A stretch of DNA of 64,000 nt from CAZMXS01 sp964570325 (GTDB lineage Bacteria > Verrucomicrobiota > Kiritimatiellia > CAIQIC01 > CAZMXS01). The notes under the pieces were generated by a model. The model saw only the letters and a list, made by a program, of their open reading frames with translations. It had not been told where the DNA came from and did not search any database. Each line of letters starts with the position of its first letter. The stretch's first letter is position 1. Below, one piece after another: positions 54,335 through 63,504 of this stretch. Both the position numbers and the translations under genes were made by a program. The stretch spans positions 57,145 through 121,144 of the forward strand of contig CAZMXS010000005.1 of assembly GCA_964570325.1 (NCBI GenBank), given 5' to 3'.

Positions 54335-55362
54335 TCAAGTGGGGTGCACCGCAAGTGCTGTACTGGCTCTGGCTGGTCATTCCGCTGGCGTGGCTGACCC
54401 TGCGCCTGTTGCGCCGCCGCGAGCGCCGGCTGACCCAACTGGCCGACGAGGCCGTGCTCCCGATTCTCGCACCGGAGCGGCTGGCCCGCCGGGCGCGCAC
54501 GCGCAACTGGCTCTGGCTGGGCGCGTTGACGCTCGCCTTGCTGGCGCTGGCCCGGCCCCAATGGGGATTCCACTGGGAGGAGGTCCGCCGGCGCGGCCTC
54601 GATATCATGATCGTGCTCGACACCTCGAAGAGCATGCTCGCCCAGGACATCAAACCCAACCGCCTCCAGCAGGCCAAATGGGGCATCCGTGACCTTCTCG
54701 GGAAAATCCGGGGCGACCGCGTCGGGCTGGTTTCGTTCGCCGGCGGCAGTTTTCTCCAATGCCCGCTGACCATTGATTACGCCGCCTTCACCATGATGCT
54801 CGACGATGTTTATGCCGGGATCATTCCTCGCGGCGGAACGGCGATTGCGCAGGCGTTGAAGACCGCGATCGCGGCGTTCGACAAGCAGCGGAGCGACGCC
54901 GACAAGGCCATCGTGCTGATCACCGATGGCGAGGATCACGAGGGCAACCCGCTGGCATTGCTGGATGATCTGAAAAAGCGCGGCATCCGCATCTACGCAA
55001 TCGGCGTCGGCACGTTGGAAGGCGACCTGATCCCGGTGGCGGACGAGAGCGGCGGCACAGGGTTCTTGAAAGACCGCTCCGGCCAGGTAATCAAGTCAGC
55101 CCTGCGCGAGGATGTACTGGGCAAACTGGCGCTCGACACCGGCGGCGCCTATGTCCGCACGGCGCCGGGCGATCTGGGACTCGAACGCGTGTTCGAAGAG
55201 AGCATTTCCAAGCTCAAGCGCGATGAGACCGATACGCGCATGGCCAAGATGTACGAGGACCGCTTTGAATGGTTCCTGGGCGGAGCGCTGGTGCTGCTGG
55301 TGATCGAGGCCGTCTTGCGCGAACGCGCGACCAACCACCGCCAGACGGAGGAGGCGAAATGA
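54331..55362 (+). CDS. batB: BatB-like vWA-domain membrane protein
   Basis: A 343-residue paralogue of the preceding protein. Two N-terminal helices (WLVIPLAWLTLRLL; WLWLGALTLALLALA), a vWA domain with MIDAS DTSKSM, VSFAGGSFLQCPLT and LITDGEDHEG, and a C-terminal helix (WFLGGALVLLVIEAVL). The LDTSKSMLAQDIKPNRL stretch is the BatB type. It overlaps batA and batC by 4 bp each. Confidence 0.9.
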   Translation: MIKWGAPQVLYWLWLVIPLAWLTLRLLRRRERRLTQLADEAVLPILAPERLARRARTRNWLWLGALTLALLALARPQWGFHWEEVRRRGLDIMIVLDTSKSMLAQDIKPNRLQQAKWGIRDLLGKIRGDRVGLVSFAGGSFLQCPLTIDYAAFTMMLDDVYAGIIPRGGTAIAQALKTAIAAFDKQRSDADKAIVLITDGEDHEGNPLALLDDLKKRGIRIYAIGVGTLEGDLIPVADESGGTGFLKDRSGQVIKSALREDVLGKLALDTGGAYVRTAPGDLGLERVFEESISKLKRDETDTRMAKMYEDRFEWFLGGALVLLVIEAVLRERATNHRQTEEAK

Positions 55363-56234
55363 GCGCCAAGAGTCTGCCGGCCGCCGCCGGACTGTTGTTG
55401 CTTTCCGGCATCCTGACCGGGGTGTCGGCGGCTGATGCGCGTCGGGAAATGAAAGCGGGTGACGCCTACTATCAACAAAACGATTTTGCCAAGGCGGCCG
55501 AGGCTTTCGGGCGGGCTGCCGCCCAAGCGCCAACGGAACAACTCGACCCGGCGGTAGCGGCTTTCAATCGCGCGAATGCGCTTTACAAGCTAAACGATTT
55601 CGAAGGCGCTCGCGCCGGCTACGCCGCGGCGCTGCGCTCGCCAAGCCTCGAACTTCAAGGCCAGGCTTACTATAATCTGGCCAATACGTTAATGGCCTTC
55701 GCCGACCAGCAGCAGCAACAGCAAAAACTCGACGAGGCCATGAAATCCGTGGACCAGGCCCTGCAGCTTTATGAGAACTCAATGGCACTGGCACCGGCGG
55801 ACATGGATCCCAAGGTCAATTACGAACTCGCCTTGAAAAAGAAAGAAGAATTGCAACAGCAACAACAACAGCAGCAGCAACAACAGCAGCAGAACCAGGA
55901 CCAGCAAAAGCAGGATCAACAACAACAGCAGCAAGACCAGCAGCAGGATCAGCAGAAACAAGACCAACAGCAGGAACAACAACAGCAAAAACAAGAGCAG
56001 GAACAACCGGAGCAACAGAATCAACAAAAACAGGAACAGCAGCAAGCGCAACAACAGCAACAAGATCAACAGCCGGAACAACAGCAGAACGCAGGCCAAC
56101 CGGAACAGTTCGAACAGATGACGCCCGAGGAAGCGCAAATGCTGCTGAATGAGATGAAGGAAAACGAACAGTCGTCACGCGACCAGCTTCGGGTTATCAT
56201 GGGCCAGCCAGTACCCGTGGATAAGGATTGGTAA
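55359..56234 (+). CDS. batC: BatC-like TPR protein with long glutamine-rich tract
   Basis: A 291-residue exported protein. The ATG at 55359 overlaps the batB stop and gives a signal peptide (LPAAAGLLLLSGILTGVSA). TPR-type helices (about 28-155; AGDAYYQQNDFAKAAEAFGRA) follow, then a tract of about 85 residues (about 165-247) that is mostly Gln with Asp, Lys and Glu, and finally an acidic end (MTPEEAQMLLNEMKENEQ). BatC proteins often carry a charged low-complexity region before the C-terminus, but this Gln run is extreme. A TPR protein is expected to bridge the vWA proteins. Confidence 0.87.
   Translation: MSAKSLPAAAGLLLLSGILTGVSAADARREMKAGDAYYQQNDFAKAAEAFGRAAAQAPTEQLDPAVAAFNRANALYKLNDFEGARAGYAAALRSPSLELQGQAYYNLANTLMAFADQQQQQQKLDEAMKSVDQALQLYENSMALAPADMDPKVNYELALKKKEELQQQQQQQQQQQQQNQDQQKQDQQQQQQDQQQDQQKQDQQQEQQQQKQEQEQPEQQNQQKQEQQQAQQQQQDQQPEQQQNAGQPEQFEQMTPEEAQMLLNEMKENEQSSRDQLRVIMGQPVPVDKDW
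55853..56090 (+). repeat. CAA/CAG low-complexity tract in batC
   Basis: About 240 bp of imperfect CAA and CAG codons with scattered GAC, AAA and GAA. The codon mixture (both Gln codons intermixed) suggests selection for the Gln-rich peptide and not recent slippage. Such a tract can change length readily. Confidence 0.85.
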
Positions 56235-56277
56235 GCCGGGGGGCGGTGGTCAGTGATCGGCGATTGGGAAACCGGAT

Positions 56278-58203
56278 ATGCAGCGAGCAACAATTAAAAC
56301 CTGGAACGGATGTCGGTTCGGCTGCCGTTCAGGCTTGCTTCTTGACCATTGGCCGCGCGCCGCTGGCCGTTGGCCGTTGGCCTGGGGGCGCTCCGCATTA
56401 TCGTGGGCATGGCTCGCGCTCCTGCTCGCCGGCGCGCCGCTGTCGGCCGCCGCGTTTGATTATGCTTTCGACATCCAACCGCGCGTGTTGCGCCTCGGCG
56501 AGGCCGCCGTCTGCAGTCTGACCATCATGGGCGCGGATAACCCGCCGGCTCCCGATCTGACGCGCGTCCAGGGAATCCAGGTCAGCCCGGCCGGGCGCGA
56601 ACAGAGTTTCTCCTTCGGCACCGGCGGGCAGAATAGTTCAGTCACTTATCGTTACCAGGTGCTCCCGACCCGCGCCGGCAAAATCCAGTTTGGCCCGTTC
56701 CCCTACACCATCGGCGGCGTGACCGTCACCCTCCCCGCTTATGAACTGGAAGTGCTGGCGCCCGGCCAGGCGCCGGGCCAAAAACCGGGCCAGGCCGAAA
56801 TCGGTGAAATCGTCTTCGCGCGCTTGATGACCACGCAGTCGAATGTTTTCAACCAGCAGGTGTTCGACGTCTACATCTCGATCTATATCCAGAACGGCGT
56901 CAACCTTGGACGCGATGTCAACCTGATGAATATGCCGGCTTCCGGCTTGAGTCTCCAACCATTCCAGGAGCTCCAGCCGACGCGCGAGGCGGTCAACAAT
57001 ATGGTCTACAGCGTGCGGCGTTTCCGCGCCAAGGCGCAGGCGCTGACCGCCGGGCGCTTCACGCTCCAGCCCACCCTGCGCGTGCAGGTTCTGACGCAAC
57101 GCGAGCGCCGGCGCCAGCGCGGTCTCTTCGATGACCCGTTCTTCGACAGTTTCTTCGGCGCCGATGTTGAGGCGCACCCCGTGGACGTGACGACCGATCC
57201 GGTCGAAATTACCGTGGCGCCCATCCCCGACCAGGGCCGGCCCAAGGGTTATGCCGGCGCGGTTGGCCGCTTCGCGTTCGAGTTGCAGGCCCGGCCGCTT
57301 GAACTCAACGCCGGCGATCCCATCACCCTGACGCTCGAACTCGCGGGCGAGGGCAACATTGAAGCCGCGGGCGTACCGATGTTTCCGGCGGGCGACAATT
57401 TCAAGACTTATGAACCCCGGCTCGTGTCCAAAGACATCAATCCGTCCACCGCCACCGGCCGCAAGGTATTCGAGCAAGTGGTCATCCCAAAGAGCGACCA
57501 GGTCAAGGAACTGCCGGCTTTAAGCTTCAGCTATTTCAACCCGCTTACTCATCAGTACGAGACGATCACGCGCGGGCCGTTCCCGCTGACCGTGCATTTT
57601 TCCTCCAACGCCGCCGCCCGCCTGGTCCAAGCGATGTCCGACCACCAATTGCCCACCACGGTCCTGCTGGGCAACGATATTATTTATCTTAAACCGGCGC
57701 CGGCCGCGTGGCAATTGGCGGGCCAACGACCGTGGTTCACGCGGACTTCTTTTCTGGCTTTGCAGATGCTGCCGTTGGCCGCGGCGTTTGGCGTTTTCTT
57801 CATGACACGGCGCCGGCAATCGCTGGCGCTGGATGTCGCCCGCGCGCGCCGCCAGCAGGCCCCCAAGGGCGCCCGGGCGGCTCTGCGCAAAGCCGGAGAA
57901 GCGTTGACCCGCGGCGATCGCGTCCAGTTTTATGAGGCCATTTGGGAGGCCTTGGCGACTTACTTTGGGCACCGCCTGAATCTGGCGCCTGGCGAAGTGT
58001 CATGCGCCGCCGTCATGCAGGCGATGCGGCGCGGCGGATTGGATGCCGGCATCCAATCCGAATTGGAAACGCTTTTTGCCGATTGCGACCGCGAACGCTT
58101 CGCAGCCGGCGCCGGCGGCAGCCCATTGGACAAGGCCGCTGCCGAGGAGTTGCTGGACAAGCTGACACGCGGCTTGAAAGCCTGCGAAAAGGTCAGGATA
58201 TGA
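56278..58203 (+). CDS. batD: BatD-family protein
   Basis: A 641-residue membrane protein. A signal peptide (WAWLALLLAGAPLSAAA) follows a long leader; the exact start is uncertain, with ATG 56278 used. Tandem Ig-like beta domains follow (about 60-430; RVLRLGEAAVCSLTIMGAD, YRYQVLPTRAGKIQFGPFPY, the family's typical strands). A membrane helix (FLALQMLPLAAAFGVFFMT, about 497-515) precedes a cytoplasmic helical domain (about 520-640; QFYEAIWEALATYFGHRLNL). The 43-bp gap before it is the only interruption after the DUF58 gene. It overlaps batE by 4 bp. Confidence 0.9.
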   Translation: MQRATIKTWNGCRFGCRSGLLLDHWPRAAGRWPLAWGRSALSWAWLALLLAGAPLSAAAFDYAFDIQPRVLRLGEAAVCSLTIMGADNPPAPDLTRVQGIQVSPAGREQSFSFGTGGQNSSVTYRYQVLPTRAGKIQFGPFPYTIGGVTVTLPAYELEVLAPGQAPGQKPGQAEIGEIVFARLMTTQSNVFNQQVFDVYISIYIQNGVNLGRDVNLMNMPASGLSLQPFQELQPTREAVNNMVYSVRRFRAKAQALTAGRFTLQPTLRVQVLTQRERRRQRGLFDDPFFDSFFGADVEAHPVDVTTDPVEITVAPIPDQGRPKGYAGAVGRFAFELQARPLELNAGDPITLTLELAGEGNIEAAGVPMFPAGDNFKTYEPRLVSKDINPSTATGRKVFEQVVIPKSDQVKELPALSFSYFNPLTHQYETITRGPFPLTVHFSSNAAARLVQAMSDHQLPTTVLLGNDIIYLKPAPAAWQLAGQRPWFTRTSFLALQMLPLAAAFGVFFMTRRRQSLALDVARARRQQAPKGARAALRKAGEALTRGDRVQFYEAIWEALATYFGHRLNLAPGEVSCAAVMQAMRRGGLDAGIQSELETLFADCDRERFAAGAGGSPLDKAAAEELLDKLTRGLKACEKVRI

Positions 58204-59003
58204 ATCGGTATACCAGAAGCGGATTGGCCTTGCTCATCTTGTTACTCGGAACGACCGCGCAAGCGTCGGACGGCCCCAATCCAGACGCGCTTGATCCCGT
58301 TCGCCTGCAGCAGGTGTTCGTCGAAGCCGGCAAGGCTTATGACGCGGGCCGCCCCGCCGAGGCTGCCGCGATGTATGAGGCGCTGCTCAACCAGGGTGTT
58401 TTCTCCAAGGAGCTTTTCTATAATCTCGGCAATGCCCGCTTTAAGAGCGGTGATTTAGGCGCGGCGGTGTTGAACTACCGGCGCGCCTGGTACCTCGCGC
58501 CGCGCGATCCCGATATCAACGCCAACCTCGGCTTGGTGTTCCAGACGGCAGGGGTGACCGCGCCCGACTTCCCGTTGCGGGAGGCGGCGGCGCTTCGGCT
58601 CAGCCTGCCCGCCTGGATCAGGCTTGCGGTGATCGGTTACTGGGGCGCCGCCGGCTTGTTCTGCGTCTACATTGTTCTTCAGCGCTGGCGGCTGCCGCTG
58701 CTGCGGACGGCCACGGGGCTGTGCATTTTGTTCGCCGTGTCGCTGGCCGCCGCCTGGGTCTGGCTGGGGTTCTACTACCAGCCGGAAGTGGTCGTCACGG
58801 CGCCAAATGTAAAGGCGCTTTTCGCGCCGCTTGAAAATTCCACCGCCCATTTCGCCCTACCCGCCGGCGCGCTTGTGCGCACCGAGGAAACCTCCGGCAA
58901 CTGGATCAAGATCGCTTACGACAAACAAAGCGGCTGGATCCCGCAGACCGCCTGCCAACCGGTATTTGACGCCGCATTTTTGAAGCATTCCAGCCTGCCG
59001 TAG
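58200..59003 (+). CDS. batE: BatE-like TPR/SH3 membrane protein
   Basis: A 267-residue protein. The ATG overlaps the batD stop (ATGA) and is followed by a signal peptide (SGLALLILLLGTTAQA). A TPR block lies at about 40-110 (YDAGRPAEAAAMYEALL, FYNLGNARFKSGDLGAAVLNY). Two membrane helices (IRLAVIGYWGAAGLFCVYIV and LCILFAVSLAAAWVWLGF) and a bacterial SH3 domain follow (about 198-258; VKALFAPLENSTAHFAL, ETSGNWIKIAYDKQSGWI). This domain order is the BatE pattern. It ends the operon; the next gene is convergent. Confidence 0.88.
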   Translation: MNRYTRSGLALLILLLGTTAQASDGPNPDALDPVRLQQVFVEAGKAYDAGRPAEAAAMYEALLNQGVFSKELFYNLGNARFKSGDLGAAVLNYRRAWYLAPRDPDINANLGLVFQTAGVTAPDFPLREAAALRLSLPAWIRLAVIGYWGAAGLFCVYIVLQRWRLPLLRTATGLCILFAVSLAAAWVWLGFYYQPEVVVTAPNVKALFAPLENSTAHFALPAGALVRTEETSGNWIKIAYDKQSGWIPQTACQPVFDAAFLKHSSLP

Positions 59004-59078
59004 CCGCCGGCATGGAGCATCGCGCCGCCAAGCGTGCCGGACTGCCCTGGTTGGGCTCTTTCCGCAAAGCCTGCGAAT

Positions 59079-62030
59079 CTACTCGCCCGGCGGCAGGCGC
59101 ACGTCAATTCGATAATATACGCCGGTCACGCCAGCCGGGATTTCGCTGGTGTAGGCGCACTGCGGCCACGTCAGATTGGTGGCCAGCAGTTCAAAGACCC
59201 AGGGGAAGTTCGTGGCTTGCCGAATGGCGTAAAGCCGGTTGCTGCGCGGCGTCCATTGCAGGACCGCGTGCTCGCGGTCAGCGAGCGGCGTCTGCCCGGC
59301 CAGACGGAAGTTGTCCTCCGGGTTGGTCGGGCAACTCAAGGTCACCCATTCCTGCCAAGTGAACAGCCGGTCATTGTCCTGGTCGCCGGCTGCGGCAACG
59401 CTGAAGTTATCGGTCCAGCCGTAGCTGGCCAGCCACCACTGCGGCGTGTTGTTGCTGGTCATTAACGGCTTGAAATTGGCCGCGATGAACAACGGCACGG
59501 CGGCGGTGACCGTCACCGGGTTCATATATTTGCCCGCCGCTTGGACATCCCCGGTCCAGGCGTCAAAGTAGTAATAATTGGAAGGCATGGCCCAGGCCAT
59601 GAACGCGTCGCCATACGGCGCCCAACCGCCGTCACTGACGGCGCCGGAGCCGTTCGGAGTCACGGTGACATAGTAATTGGTCTTCCACAGCCACTCAATA
59701 TAGGAATCGTTCGTCAACGTAACGTTGACAAACGTGTCCGTGCCGTAATAGGGCACGCTACCGCTGCCGATCCAGCCGACGCATACCCATTGGGTGTAGC
59801 CGCTGGTCGCCGGATTGTTGGTCACGGCACAGAGTATGGCGGTGTCCTTCAGGTAGATATTGGTCCAGGCGTGCAGCCCGCCACCGCCGGGACCGGGCTC
59901 GGAAATGATGTTCACGCCCATGACCCACATCAGCGCATTGAAAATCAGCCGTTGCCGGTCCTTGATATCCGCGATGCCGTGCAGCTCGAACGGCAGGTGG
60001 ACCACCCGATAATGGCCCGAGTTGTAGCGCACCCCACAGTTCAACCCATCCACGCTGCGGCTAAAAAGCGCAAAGGCGCCGCTGCCGGGATCGGTGCGGT
60101 TGGCTCGCTGCTGAAAGTTGACCGTCGAGCTGACGCCGCGCGCATACGGCAACACCATATTGCCGCTAACCGGGTCACCGGCCATGCCGTTCAGATACAG
60201 GAAATCAGGCGGCGCCGCGCTTACCCACGCCGCGTTATTGATCCGCAGCCAATTGGTGACAAATCCATCGCCTGCGGACAACGTGGGGCCAGTCGCTTCG
60301 CCCTCAAGCAACAGCCGCCCGCCCTGCTTGAGATAATTGGTGATCATGCTCCGATAAAAGGAGCTGATCGGGCAGGAAGCCGGATTGGCGTAAGCGAAGG
60401 ACTTGCCGGTGAGCCAGAAGGCCGCCCGGTAACTGTCCAGCGTCGCCTGGGTCAACGCCTGGGTGCCGAGCGTGACGGCCTGGAATGCCAGATTGGAATC
60501 TGCCGCGGCCAGCGTGGTCATGGATTGCAGTGGCTCGGTTTCGTAGCCCGGCGCATAGCATTTGTAATTGCTGTACTCCGGCGACGCCCAGTCGCTATCC
60601 TCATCCACAAACAGAATATGCGGGTCCGGCCGGTTGATCCGCAGCGGAATCGCGACCTCCGTCGGCAAGTCCATGCCATTGGTCGAAGCCTCCGAAATCC
60701 AAACATTCACATTGGTCGCGGCGGACACCCCGCCGGCATACTCAATCTTGACGTATTCCACGCGGCCGGTGACTCCGTCGGGATTGGCGTCGGCCGCGAA
60801 CAGCACCCACGTGTTGGTCTGGTTGTCCTCCGTGTAGTGCAGCAGTTCCGAGACATCCACGACAACCTCCGGGAAATTCGTGTCACCGCCGGGGTTTGAG
60901 TACATATAAGGAGCCATCAAGTTCCAGTTGGTGCGGTTGGCATACGCGCAGCCGAAATAATAATAGCGATAGACATTGGTCGAGCCCACGCGCACGCCCA
61001 TGGCCAGGCGTACTTGTTCGCGGTGCGGGTGATTGACGCGGATGGTGGCGGTGACCTGCGGCTGATAGTTTTCCCGATCCCAGGTCACATAGTAGATATT
61101 GTCCTCGTCCCATTGATGATTGGTGCCTTGAGTCTTGAGGTATTCATAGCTGACCCAAAAATAACCGGCGTTGCCCCAGTTCGTGCCCCACGAGTTGGCG
61201 ATCTTGAATGCACCCTCCTCCCCCCCGCCGGGACCATAGCGCTTGCGATCATCATAACCGACGATGGTGATGCCGTGTCCACCCTGATAGGAGCCGGACT
61301 GGCCGGTCATCACATTGGCGTTGGCCCCCACCGCGCCATAGCTGCTGGTCGTGGCCACTCCATTCGTGCTGCAGAAGATGAAATTTTCATAGACATTCAT
61401 CGCGGTGACCACGATGTTGGTCGCGGCCAGGTGCTGTTTGATCAAGTATAATTGCGTATCGTTGGTCACCACAAACCACGACCAGCCCAGCGTTCGGGCC
61501 TCCGTGGCCCGGCGGAAAGCGTTGGTGTCCGGCTGGGTGTTCTCGTCGTCCTCGTCGTATGGCATGGCATTCAACGGACAGGCGCCGACGCGCGTCAGAA
61601 AACGCATGTGATCGCTGAAATTGGCGCCGCCGTCATTGGCGCGCAATTGGTTATAGGAAAAAGCCGGGCTTAGCAAATTAGAACTGGCGCCGCCGAACCA
61701 GCCGCGGTCCTTGCGTTGCAACGCGCCCTGGCAATAATAAACCGCCGCCCAGGATACACAGGAACCCTGTTCCCCCTGATCGCCGATCGGCGGAAACCAG
61801 CCATAGGTTGAGAGGTCCACTGCTTCCGGGAAATTCGGCATGTTGGGGAAACGCATCCGCGGCGCCGCCTGAACGTAAGGCGCCGAATACGGCGGCACAC
61901 CGGCCAGCGCCCCGGGGGGCTCGCGAAGATGCCCTAGCGCCTTCTTCCCCGGCGCAGCGCCGGACGGCAACGCCATCAGGCAAACCGCAATTCCCAACCA
62001 CAGCCCCAGCCAACCAATACGCATATTCAT
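59079..62030 (-). CDS. Exported papain-like (C1A) cysteine peptidase with C-terminal module
   Basis: A 983-residue secreted peptidase. The ATG at 62030 follows GGAGGGG at 5 nt, and the signal peptide is MNMRIGWLGLWLGIAVCLMA. The C1A domain spans about 68-305: Gln85 and Cys91 in GDQGEQGSCVSWAA, His252 in GGHGITIVGYDD, and Asn279 in FKIANSWGTNWGNAGYFW. Beta-rich and Rossmann-like middle parts (ILFVDEDSDW, LTGKSFAYANPAS) follow. The last 199 residues form the tripartite C-terminal module shared with the two giant proteins (PQWWLASYGWTDNF, DQDNDRLFTWQEW, ending YYRIDVRLPPGE). There is no pro-peptide of the I29 type. It probably works at the cell surface or in the medium. Confidence 0.92.
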   Translation of the reverse strand: MNMRIGWLGLWLGIAVCLMALPSGAAPGKKALGHLREPPGALAGVPPYSAPYVQAAPRMRFPNMPNFPEAVDLSTYGWFPPIGDQGEQGSCVSWAAVYYCQGALQRKDRGWFGGASSNLLSPAFSYNQLRANDGGANFSDHMRFLTRVGACPLNAMPYDEDDENTQPDTNAFRRATEARTLGWSWFVVTNDTQLYLIKQHLAATNIVVTAMNVYENFIFCSTNGVATTSSYGAVGANANVMTGQSGSYQGGHGITIVGYDDRKRYGPGGGEEGAFKIANSWGTNWGNAGYFWVSYEYLKTQGTNHQWDEDNIYYVTWDRENYQPQVTATIRVNHPHREQVRLAMGVRVGSTNVYRYYYFGCAYANRTNWNLMAPYMYSNPGGDTNFPEVVVDVSELLHYTEDNQTNTWVLFAADANPDGVTGRVEYVKIEYAGGVSAATNVNVWISEASTNGMDLPTEVAIPLRINRPDPHILFVDEDSDWASPEYSNYKCYAPGYETEPLQSMTTLAAADSNLAFQAVTLGTQALTQATLDSYRAAFWLTGKSFAYANPASCPISSFYRSMITNYLKQGGRLLLEGEATGPTLSAGDGFVTNWLRINNAAWVSAAPPDFLYLNGMAGDPVSGNMVLPYARGVSSTVNFQQRANRTDPGSGAFALFSRSVDGLNCGVRYNSGHYRVVHLPFELHGIADIKDRQRLIFNALMWVMGVNIISEPGPGGGGLHAWTNIYLKDTAILCAVTNNPATSGYTQWVCVGWIGSGSVPYYGTDTFVNVTLTNDSYIEWLWKTNYYVTVTPNGSGAVSDGGWAPYGDAFMAWAMPSNYYYFDAWTGDVQAAGKYMNPVTVTAAVPLFIAANFKPLMTSNNTPQWWLASYGWTDNFSVAAAGDQDNDRLFTWQEWVTLSCPTNPEDNFRLAGQTPLADREHAVLQWTPRSNRLYAIRQATNFPWVFELLATNLTWPQCAYTSEIPAGVTGVYYRIDVRLPPGE

Positions 62031-62281
62031 AAGCGCCCCTCCCCCAGTTGGGGACTGTACCCAAAAAAAGGCCGGGGGGAAAGCCAAATTATGGGGCGGA
62101 CAAACGACTTGCATCCAAATTCACGCCGGCGTTTTTTTACGTTTGCGTTTCGGTGCCTCCTTGAATACGTTCTCTTGGGTCACGCGCGGATCGCGCGGGC
62201 GGCAACGACCTCCAACCAGTCATGCCGCACTCGCGTACGAAAAGAATTCCGCGCATGACCGTCCTGTGCGGTAAATAGTTT

Positions 62282-62376
62282 GGAGAGGTGGCTGAGTGGT
62301 TGAAAGCAGCGGTTTGCTAAACCGCCAATCTGGGGAATCCCTGGATTCGGGGGTTCGAATCCCCCCCTCTCCGCCA
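62282..62376 (+). tRNA. tRNA-Ser(GCT), CCA encoded
   Basis: A 95-nt class II tRNA. Acceptor GGAGAGG/CCTCTCC, D arm, anticodon stem around loop TTTGCTAAA (anticodon GCT), a long variable arm (type II), T arm with GGTTCGAATCC, and encoded CCA. The upstream region (62031-62281) shows no clear promoter. A decayed recombinase gene comes up to and into it from the other strand. Confidence 0.97.
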
Positions 62377-63399
62377 GTTTTGAATTTTCGGATTTTTCGC
62401 CACGACCCGCCACGGATTCGGAAACCGGACGTGCAAGACGGGATCGGTTTTCGAGCCGAGCGACCGGAAGACTTTCCCCGACGACGCGACGGCGGACACG
62501 TCCGCCGAAAGGATCGGGACGAATGCGAACTCGGTTCCCTCGACGGTCGAAAAGGAGCCGGATTGCTGAGGATTTTCCGAAGCCTGGAAGGCCGAGCATG
62601 CGGCAGAGCCGCCGCGAGGCCCGAGGCTCGGCGGGGACGAATCGTCCGAAAGGCTTTCCGAACGCGACGCGGCTTGCGCCGCGTCCGTCTGACCCGCTCC
62701 GCTTTCTTCCGCCAGATTCCGAACCGCAAGAATCAGGTTTGAACCGATTCTTTTGTGCCAATTCCGCAATTCTTCAAGGTCTTCGGCTTGGGCGTCATAC
62801 TTCGCTTGACGTCAGGCGGTTATGAAGTCGGCCAGAGGTTTGAACCGACTCGCGCCCGTGGTCTCGAAATTGGCGATGGATTCGGCCAGGGCCGATTTCT
62901 GGTGGGTCAGCTTTTCCTTGTGGGCCGTGAACTCGTCCTTGCCGATGGCGCCGTCAATGAACACCTCAAGCAACCGGTCCAGCCGGGCGGTGATCCGTGC
63001 GAGTTCGACTTTCTGACGCGCCACAAGATCGGTCTGTTTCGCGGTGTCGGCCAGCGTCCAACGTTCAACCTCGGCCAGCATCTTGTCCGCCCAAGCGTCA
63101 GAAATCGAAGCTCGCCAGATGCTCGCCCGGAGTAGTTGGGCAAGCGCTTCCTCGCGGATGATCTTCAAATCGCAAGGGCCGCGCCGCTTCCCGCATCGGT
63201 AGCAGGAATGGCCTTTCTGCGTTTCGGACGTGATCGCGCATCCGCACTCGTGGCAGACCATGAGGCCGCGAAATGGGAAGCGGTTGTGCTTCACGTAGCG
63301 GCCCCGGCCCTTGTTCTTGCGGATTCTCTGAACCTGCTCGAACAAGTCCCGCGAAATCAAGGCGGGGTGTTTGCCCTCGTACACGGAGCTTCCCCCCAT
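62317..63399 (-). pseudogene. Serine recombinase remnant (zinc ribbon and C-terminal part)
   Basis: The frame contains YEGKHPALISRDLFEQVQ, the zinc ribbon CHECGCAI and CGKRRGPC, and a coiled coil, all typical of the C-terminal half of large serine recombinases. The catalytic resolvase domain is missing. An in-frame TGA at 62812-62814 interrupts the frame, yet homologous-looking sequence continues beyond it (RQAKYDAQAEDLEE, then RIGSNLILAVRNL and FPNPWRVVAKN). It ends by reading antisense into tRNA-Ser. The N-terminal side is lost where the insertion-sequence material begins, at about 63400. It therefore looks like a decayed integrase of an element that sat beside tRNA-Ser. Confidence 0.75.
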
Positions 63400-63470
63400 C
63401 CTTTGGACAGTTTCTGGGGTAACTTAAGCTAATGGTTGGTCGTCGTTCAACCTCCTTGTTCATCTTCCCT

Positions 63471-63500
63471 CCCCACCCCCTAGGGGGCGGGGCTTTTTTC
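63471..63500 (+). terminator. Strong Rho-independent terminator
   Basis: CCCCACCCCC/GGGGGCGGGG (one A:C mismatch), loop TA, followed by CTTTTTT. The T tract is on the plus strand, so it stops plus-strand transcription entering the transposase fragment antisense. It lies just after the transposase 3' end. Confidence 0.8.
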
Positions 63501-63504
63501 AGTT

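Noticed and set aside
55500..56100. CRISPR-like repetitiveness
   Set aside because: The repetitive DNA is coding low complexity, not direct repeats with unique spacers. No CRISPR array was seen anywhere in the window.
55779..56138. Leu-rich minus-strand frame opposite the Gln tract
   Set aside because: Poly-Leu is just the complement of CAA/CAG repeats; it is not a membrane protein.
59004..59078. Possible terminator between batE and the peptidase gene
   Set aside because: Only a 6-bp CCGGCA/TGCCGG pairing with a loop of about 20 nt and no T tract; too weak to call.
62180..62769. Minus-strand frames ending in GGDSNPR-like peptides across tRNA-Ser
   Set aside because: This peptide is the well-known artefact of translating a tRNA-Ser/Leu antisense. 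Only the recombinase-like part in the frame of 62317 was kept, as a pseudogene.
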